64,000 nt of DNA from Bacteroidota bacterium (GTDB taxonomy: Bacteria > Bacteroidota > Bacteroidia > Flavobacteriales > Weeksellaceae), in NCBI GenBank assembly GCA_023393915.1, contig JAEXBS010000078.1:1-64000 (forward strand). The letters run 5' to 3'. Positions within the stretch are counted from its first letter, which is position 1. Each line of letters opens with the position of its first letter. The notes below the pieces were generated by a model, which was not told the origin of the DNA, searched no databases, and saw only the letters and a list, made by a program, of their open reading frames with translations. The translations under genes and the position numbers were made by a program. Positions 59,726-64,000 of this stretch are shown here, piece after piece.

Positions 59726-61873
59726 ATGGCAGTTTTAGGGGAAATTAGAAAAAGATCTTGGCTGATGATTGGGGTAGTTGCTTTTGCGCTTCTAGCATTT
59801 TTGGTGACTCCAGACATGTTGGATCAAGTCTTTCAAAAGAATCCTAATATCTTAGGAAAGGTTAATGGCGATCAAATTACTCGTGAGGAATATAACGACC
59901 AGCTAATGCTTCTTCAACAACAAGCCAGAGCTCAAGGTCAAAGTGAAGCTGGTTTGGAGGAACAAACATGGCAGATGTTGGTGCAGTCAAAACTTATTCA
60001 ACAAGAATTTGATAAAATGGGTCTACACCTTAAGGATGAATACTTTTGGAGTCAGCTCCAATACGATCCGATGTTTGCACAGGATCCTTCCAATTTTGAT
60101 GATAAAGGGAACTTCAAATTACAAGAAGTTAAGCGTTATTATGAAGGACTGGAGTCGTCAGGACAGATTCAAGATTATAATAATTGGCTAAAAGTAAGAA
60201 GAAGCATTGAGTACCGAATGATGGCACGCCAGGTATTCGGAAGTATTTCTTCTGGTATTACCTCAAGCAAAAAAGAAGTTCAAGAAATTATTTCTTTAAG
60301 AGATAAAAATGCTGATATAGATTACGTAAAGGTAGATTATCAAACCTATTTGCAGAAGAATCCTATTAAAGTTACAACGGAAGATTTAGCAAATTTTATT
60401 AAAGAAAGACCTAATACGTTTAAAACAGATGCAAGCCGAAACATTGGTGTTGTGCATTTCCCAGCTACACCAACGCTAGCGGATGATAATGCAGTTAAGG
60501 CAGAAATTGAAAAGCTAGTCAATGTAGGAACGGATGTTTCTGGGGGAACAGAGAATTTCAGAAACACAGAGCAAGACTCAATGTTTGTGACTCTTTATTC
60601 TGATCTTCCTTTTAATCCTACCTATTTTTCTAAAGAACAACTTCCTGCAAGTATAGCGGATCAAGTGGCATCGGGGACTGTTGGACAGATTTATGGTCCT
60701 TACAAGGAGCAAAACTTATACGTAGTTAGTAAATTGTTAGATAAGAAAACTTCAGATTCTACACTTTCACGTCACATCCTTATCGCCTACGACAGAAGTC
60801 CAGCGGCACAAGGAGTTAAGAGAACTAAAGAGGAAGCTAAAAAATTAGCAGATTCTATTGGAGCTATTGTAAAAGCAGATGCCAATCGTTTCACGGAGTT
60901 TATTGATTTATCGAACGATCCTAATTCTGCCGCCCAAGGTGGAAGTTTAGGATGGACAACACCAAATACTCCCTTTGTACCTGAGTTTTTAGAATATTTA
61001 GGGAACAACCCAAAGGGGGCTACGGGAGTAGTAGAAACGCAATTCGGTTACCATATCATTAATATCCAAGATAAGAAGACTGGAGCTATGGGGTACAAAG
61101 TTGCCAATTTAGTAAAAGCGATTAAGCCGTCAGAAGAAACCGAAAACGAAGTGGATAAGAACGCTAGAAGGTTTATTCAGCAGGTTCAGGGTAAATCCTT
61201 TAATGACTTTGCTAATCTTGCAAAGAAATCAAATTATACCTTCTCAAATCCAAAAATGGTGAAGCGATTTGATGGTATGATTCAAGGATTGGGGACAGAC
61301 AAAGACGGAGAAGTTATTTCTTGGGCCTTTAATAAGAAAAGAGAGAAAGGAGAAACTGAATTCTTTGTTGTTGAGGGTACAGGTGACCGCATCGTGGTAT
61401 ATTATAATGGGGGCCAAGAAAAAGGTTTAGCGAATCCTGAAACGGTAAGAGAGCAAATCGAGCCGGTAGTAAAAAATCAATTAGCTGCTAAAGCTATTCT
61501 TAAGAAAATGCAGGACTCTAAGGTGTCATCGTTGGATGCTATGGCTAAACTATTCGGATCTAAAAAGGAATCGACAACCGTTAATTTCTTAAATCCAGTG
61601 GTCGGACAAGCTATGGAACCAAAAGTGGCAGGTGCAGCATTTGGTATCGGTAAAGGCAAAGTTTCTCAACCAATCGAAGGGATGACCGGAGTGTATTTAG
61701 TGACCAAAAAATCGGAAACTATTAACAAACAGCCAGGTAATAATGAGCAGATTGCTCAGGCAATCAATGCTCAGAATGCGCAAATGTTTGGGCAATTCTT
61801 AATGAAGAGCCTTGTAGACAATGCCGATATTGAAGATTATAGAATTGAGGTCTGGGATACCAACGTCCAGTAA
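59726..61873 (+). CDS. PpiD-like peptidylprolyl isomerase / periplasmic chaperone
   Basis: The 715-residue product has an N-terminal anchor helix (WLMIGVVAFALLAFLVTP) that leaves the rest in the periplasm. A SurA-N-like chaperone domain (GDQITREEYNDQLMLLQQQA) follows. A parvulin domain near residues 345-450 has SRHILIAYD and GGSLGWTTPNTPFVPEF with QFGYHIINI. A second, decayed parvulin-like region may lie after residue 480. The layout is that of PpiD/SurA chaperones for outer-membrane proteins. It stands alone, upstream of a DUF4382 lipoprotein gene, with a terminator behind it. Confidence 0.88.
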   Translation: MAVLGEIRKRSWLMIGVVAFALLAFLVTPDMLDQVFQKNPNILGKVNGDQITREEYNDQLMLLQQQARAQGQSEAGLEEQTWQMLVQSKLIQQEFDKMGLHLKDEYFWSQLQYDPMFAQDPSNFDDKGNFKLQEVKRYYEGLESSGQIQDYNNWLKVRRSIEYRMMARQVFGSISSGITSSKKEVQEIISLRDKNADIDYVKVDYQTYLQKNPIKVTTEDLANFIKERPNTFKTDASRNIGVVHFPATPTLADDNAVKAEIEKLVNVGTDVSGGTENFRNTEQDSMFVTLYSDLPFNPTYFSKEQLPASIADQVASGTVGQIYGPYKEQNLYVVSKLLDKKTSDSTLSRHILIAYDRSPAAQGVKRTKEEAKKLADSIGAIVKADANRFTEFIDLSNDPNSAAQGGSLGWTTPNTPFVPEFLEYLGNNPKGATGVVETQFGYHIINIQDKKTGAMGYKVANLVKAIKPSEETENEVDKNARRFIQQVQGKSFNDFANLAKKSNYTFSNPKMVKRFDGMIQGLGTDKDGEVISWAFNKKREKGETEFFVVEGTGDRIVVYYNGGQEKGLANPETVREQIEPVVKNQLAAKAILKKMQDSKVSSLDAMAKLFGSKKESTTVNFLNPVVGQAMEPKVAGAAFGIGKGKVSQPIEGMTGVYLVTKKSETINKQPGNNEQIAQAINAQNAQMFGQFLMKSLVDNADIEDYRIEVWDTNVQ

Positions 61874-61929
61874 TTTCTATAGTTCTAGATAGAGTAGTAG
61901 ATCTCGTAATACAAAATAATTGAAACTTT

Positions 61930-61957
61930 TCGTCCTGAGATTCTCAGGACGATTTGT
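61930..61957 (+). terminator. Terminator after the PpiD-like gene
   Basis: The arms 61930-61938 and 61944-61952 form a perfect 9-bp stem around a 5-base loop (GATTC) and are followed by TTTGTTT. Confidence 0.75.
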
Positions 61958-62025
61958 TTATAGATATTGAAATGTTGCTATAAAGTTGAGTTGATATCTA
62001 TAAGTATTTTCCACCTAATTATTAG

Positions 62026-62847
62026 ATGAAATCAAGATTTTATTTCGAATCCTTTTGTCTTAAGTACTTATTTCTGATTTGGGCTTTTATAGGTATACTT
62101 TTTATATGTAATAGTTGCCAGAATGACGAAGCTCTACAAGAGAGCGAACCAAGTGTTGAGTTTAGACTTACCGATGGCCCTGCCCATTATGAAGAGTTAT
62201 CAATAGATATCCAGCAATTATTTGTTAAAATGAAAGGGCAAGAAGAATTTTCGCTCGCTTTACCCAATCCTGGACGCTACGATTTATTAAAGTTTAAAAA
62301 TGGACGCGATGTTCTACTGGCTTCCGCTACTCTGCCCCCTGGTGAAATTTCGGAGATTCGTTTGGTCCTAGGTACAAATAATACACTTACTGTAGAGGGA
62401 ATACAATATCCTTTAGAAGTGCCTTCCGGTATGCAGCGGGGACTAAAGCTGAAAAGTAGCCATGTACTACGCGGACAAGAACTGAGCCGGATTTGGTTTG
62501 ATGTCGATGCTGCGCGCTCGGTGATAATGATAGGTAAGTCTAGATTTTTATTGAAGCCCCAAGTGCGAATCTTTACCGAGAAGACCAATGGAGTAATTGA
62601 AGGAAGTGTCGTTCCTTCTAATGCTCGCCCAGTAGTTTACGCTCTAAATAGTTCAAATGATACTGCAGCAGTAGCCCTTCCCAATCCTAACGGTTTTTTC
62701 AAGTTCTCTGGTCTTAACGAAGGTCTTTATCAAGTAATTATAGACCCTACAAATAGAGATTTTAAGCGCCAACGACGAAGTAATATCGAAGTTTCTTATT
62801 TTCAAAAAGCAGAATTAAACGCAGTGGTCCTAGAGCGCGAAAACTAA
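62026..62847 (+). CDS. DUF4382 lipoprotein
   Basis: The 273-residue product has a lipoprotein signal ending in a CNSC lipobox (residues about 28-31). The mature domain has the pattern VEFRLTDGPAHYEELSIDI and LPPGEISEIRLVLG, which matches DUF4382, a beta-sandwich surface domain. A later TonB-plug-like or carboxypeptidase-regulatory-like part GVIEGSVVPSNARPVVYAL is at about 190-250. Function is unknown. It lies alone, 167 bases before the MCE gene. Confidence 0.85.
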   Translation: MKSRFYFESFCLKYLFLIWAFIGILFICNSCQNDEALQESEPSVEFRLTDGPAHYEELSIDIQQLFVKMKGQEEFSLALPNPGRYDLLKFKNGRDVLLASATLPPGEISEIRLVLGTNNTLTVEGIQYPLEVPSGMQRGLKLKSSHVLRGQELSRIWFDVDAARSVIMIGKSRFLLKPQVRIFTEKTNGVIEGSVVPSNARPVVYALNSSNDTAAVALPNPNGFFKFSGLNEGLYQVIIDPTNRDFKRQRRSNIEVSYFQKAELNAVVLEREN

Positions 62848-62985
62848 AAGAGGATTCTTGGCGTGATTTTGGTTTAAAATCAATTGAAAAAGTCAAGGGT
62901 TATTAGAGAGGATTCAAGGAAGTTTAAGACATGTATTAAGGTCTTCTACAAGCTTTAGAATTCGGGTCAGTTATTAAAATAGTCA

Positions 62986-62993
62986 TATATTTG
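62986..62993 (+). promoter_or_regulatory. -7 promoter box (TATATTTG) of the MlaD-like gene
   Basis: TATATTTG overlaps an in-frame TTG at 62991, so that codon cannot be translated, and leaves the GTG at 63015 as start with a short leader. Confidence 0.6.
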
Positions 62994-63014
62994 TTCATCC
63001 AAAATTTACTCCAG

Positions 63015-63962
63015 GTGAAATTATCAAAAGAATTAAAAGCGGGGCTAATTGCCGCTTTTGCTATCATAGGATTTGTCTTTCTTATCCAATTTATGAAAGG
63101 GAAAAGTTTATTTACTTCCGATAACATTTTCTATGCGAAATACGATAATGTGGAAGGATTAGCACCTTCTTCTCCAGTTTCCATTAACGGGCTGAAAGTA
63201 GGACAAGTCGACGAAATTATTCCCGTTAATGAAAAGACAGGTGAAATCCATTTTATACTTAAAGTTCTAGTAGACAATGATTTTAAATTTTCCAAAAACT
63301 CTTCTCTTGAGATTTTTGAACCCGGCCTTATGTCTGGCAAGCAAGTGAGGGTTAATCTTCAGTACGGTGGGGAGGAAGCTAAAGACGGAGATACTCTTAG
63401 AGGAGGTTATAAGGAATCAATGATGAATTCTCTTTCTTCTCAAGTAGGTCCAGTAAAGGATCAGCTAGAGGTGGTTTTAAAAAGAGTTGATTCTCTGATG
63501 GTCAATGCAAATATGATCACTGGTGCACAAAATCAAGCCGAGATTAAAGCACTGCTTCGAAATTTAAATCAGACGGTTGCTGGGTTTGAAGCTACTTCAA
63601 GACAGGCGCAGGCTACTTTAAGAAATAATGATCCGTATATCCAGCAAATGCTTTCCAATGCCAACTTAGCGACTGTAAGTGCGAGAGAAGCGATTGATAA
63701 ATACGGACGTGTAGCTGAAGCGGTAGATACAGAAAAATTAAATCAGACTATTGATAAATTGAGTCAAACTTCTGACCAATTAAATAATGTTATTTCGGGA
63801 ATACAAAATGGGGAAGGTTCTCTTGGTAAACTCACAAAAGATGAGCAACTTTATCAGAATCTTAATTCTGCTGCTGAAAATTTAAATAAATTGGTAGAAG
63901 ATTTAAGAGAGAACCCAAAACGATACGTTAATTTTTCTGTTTTCGGTAAGAACGCTAATTAA
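63015..63962 (+). CDS. MCE-domain lipid-binding protein, MlaD-type
   Basis: From the GTG at 63015 the product has 315 residues: an N-terminal membrane anchor (AGLIAAFAIIGFVFLIQFM), then one MCE domain near residues 35-120 (YDNVEGLAPSSPVSINGLKV). A long helical tail ends in an ENLNKLVEDLRENPKRYVNF segment, likely the coiled-coil tube or barrel seen in such proteins. It should work with the MlaE/MlaF-like pair at 52040-53613, which is 10 kb away. The start was chosen because the promoter box overlaps the TTG at 62991 and because relatives begin MKLSKELK. It precedes another gene by 12 bases. Confidence 0.88.
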   Translation: MKLSKELKAGLIAAFAIIGFVFLIQFMKGKSLFTSDNIFYAKYDNVEGLAPSSPVSINGLKVGQVDEIIPVNEKTGEIHFILKVLVDNDFKFSKNSSLEIFEPGLMSGKQVRVNLQYGGEEAKDGDTLRGGYKESMMNSLSSQVGPVKDQLEVVLKRVDSLMVNANMITGAQNQAEIKALLRNLNQTVAGFEATSRQAQATLRNNDPYIQQMLSNANLATVSAREAIDKYGRVAEAVDTEKLNQTIDKLSQTSDQLNNVISGIQNGEGSLGKLTKDEQLYQNLNSAAENLNKLVEDLRENPKRYVNFSVFGKNAN

Positions 63963-63974
63963 AAATTAATACAA

Positions 63975-64000
63975 ATGGAGTACTTAGACAACCTGATCTT
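63975..64000 (+). CDS. Start of the next gene, 3' truncated by window
   Basis: An ATG at 63975 opens a frame reading MEYLDNLI to the window end, 12 bases after the MlaD-like stop. In Flavobacteriia this position often holds an iron-sulfur (heterodisulfide-reductase-like) membrane protein with a similar start, but eight residues cannot prove it. Confidence 0.4.

Overview
The window is a piece of a chromosome from a bacterium of the phylum Bacteroidota, most likely class Flavobacteriia. The evidence is the AT-rich sequence with weak ribosome binding sites, the TAnnTTTG promoter boxes typical of the phylum, and lineage-typical proteins: DUF3871, DUF3987, DUF5687, DUF6132, DUF4126, DUF4251 and DUF4382 families, an Rpb6-like omega subunit, and the sigma-54 activator, LptE and TPR order. 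I cannot name the genus from the sequence alone.

Positions 1 to about 9053 look like one side of a genomic island inserted at the 3' end of a tRNA-Asn gene (9053-9126, minus strand). From the tRNA leftwards it holds an unknown gene, an excisionase-like HTH protein, a DUF3987 primase/helicase-like protein, a tyrosine recombinase, a KilAC/ANT-domain protein, a RecA-like ATPase and DUF3871. Beyond a terminator, on the other strand, lies a restriction-modification cargo: a 5'-truncated Eco57I-like methyltransferase translationally coupled to an unknown 282-residue protein. The far end of the island is outside the window.

From 9202 onward the sequence is ordinary core chromosome. It starts with rseP and two secreted or outer-membrane beta-rich proteins. 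Next come an omega-amidase gene and a minus-strand sulfur operon (TauE/SafE exporter, lipoprotein, CstB-like persulfide dioxygenase-rhodanese fusion, DUF6132, thioredoxin). A GreA-like protein, a copper-type TonB receptor and its small Cys-rich partner follow.

Positions 19-34 kb hold a HerA-like ATPase, a DnaQ-type exonuclease, lysA, miaB, then sigma-54 activator-lptE-TPR-half TauE. After these come tatD-tcdA-rnpA (minus), a TetR regulator, bamD, rpoZ and coaBC. Positions 34-50 kb hold recN, an ABC exporter pair and two unrelated fumarases transcribed divergently (fumC and class I). They also hold a phosphate transporter, prfA, methylmalonyl-CoA mutase and meaB.

Positions 50-64 kb hold an M48 protease and a minus-strand run of OM barrel, MlaF-like ATPase and MlaE-like permease, followed by queE, folD, pgi and lon. 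The window closes with a PpiD-like chaperone, a DUF4382 lipoprotein, an MlaD/MCE protein and the first codons of one more gene.

The most interesting parts are the methyltransferase plus unknown-partner pair on the tRNA island, the persulfide module, the copper-type receptor with a Met/His-rich loop, the exonuclease carrying a decayed GIY-YIG domain, the paired fumarases, and a palindrome in front of lon. Several gene starts could be corrected because a promoter box overlaps the upstream-most possible TTG start. No CRISPR array, insertion sequence or riboswitch was recognised, and no stretch longer than 300 bases lacks a gene.
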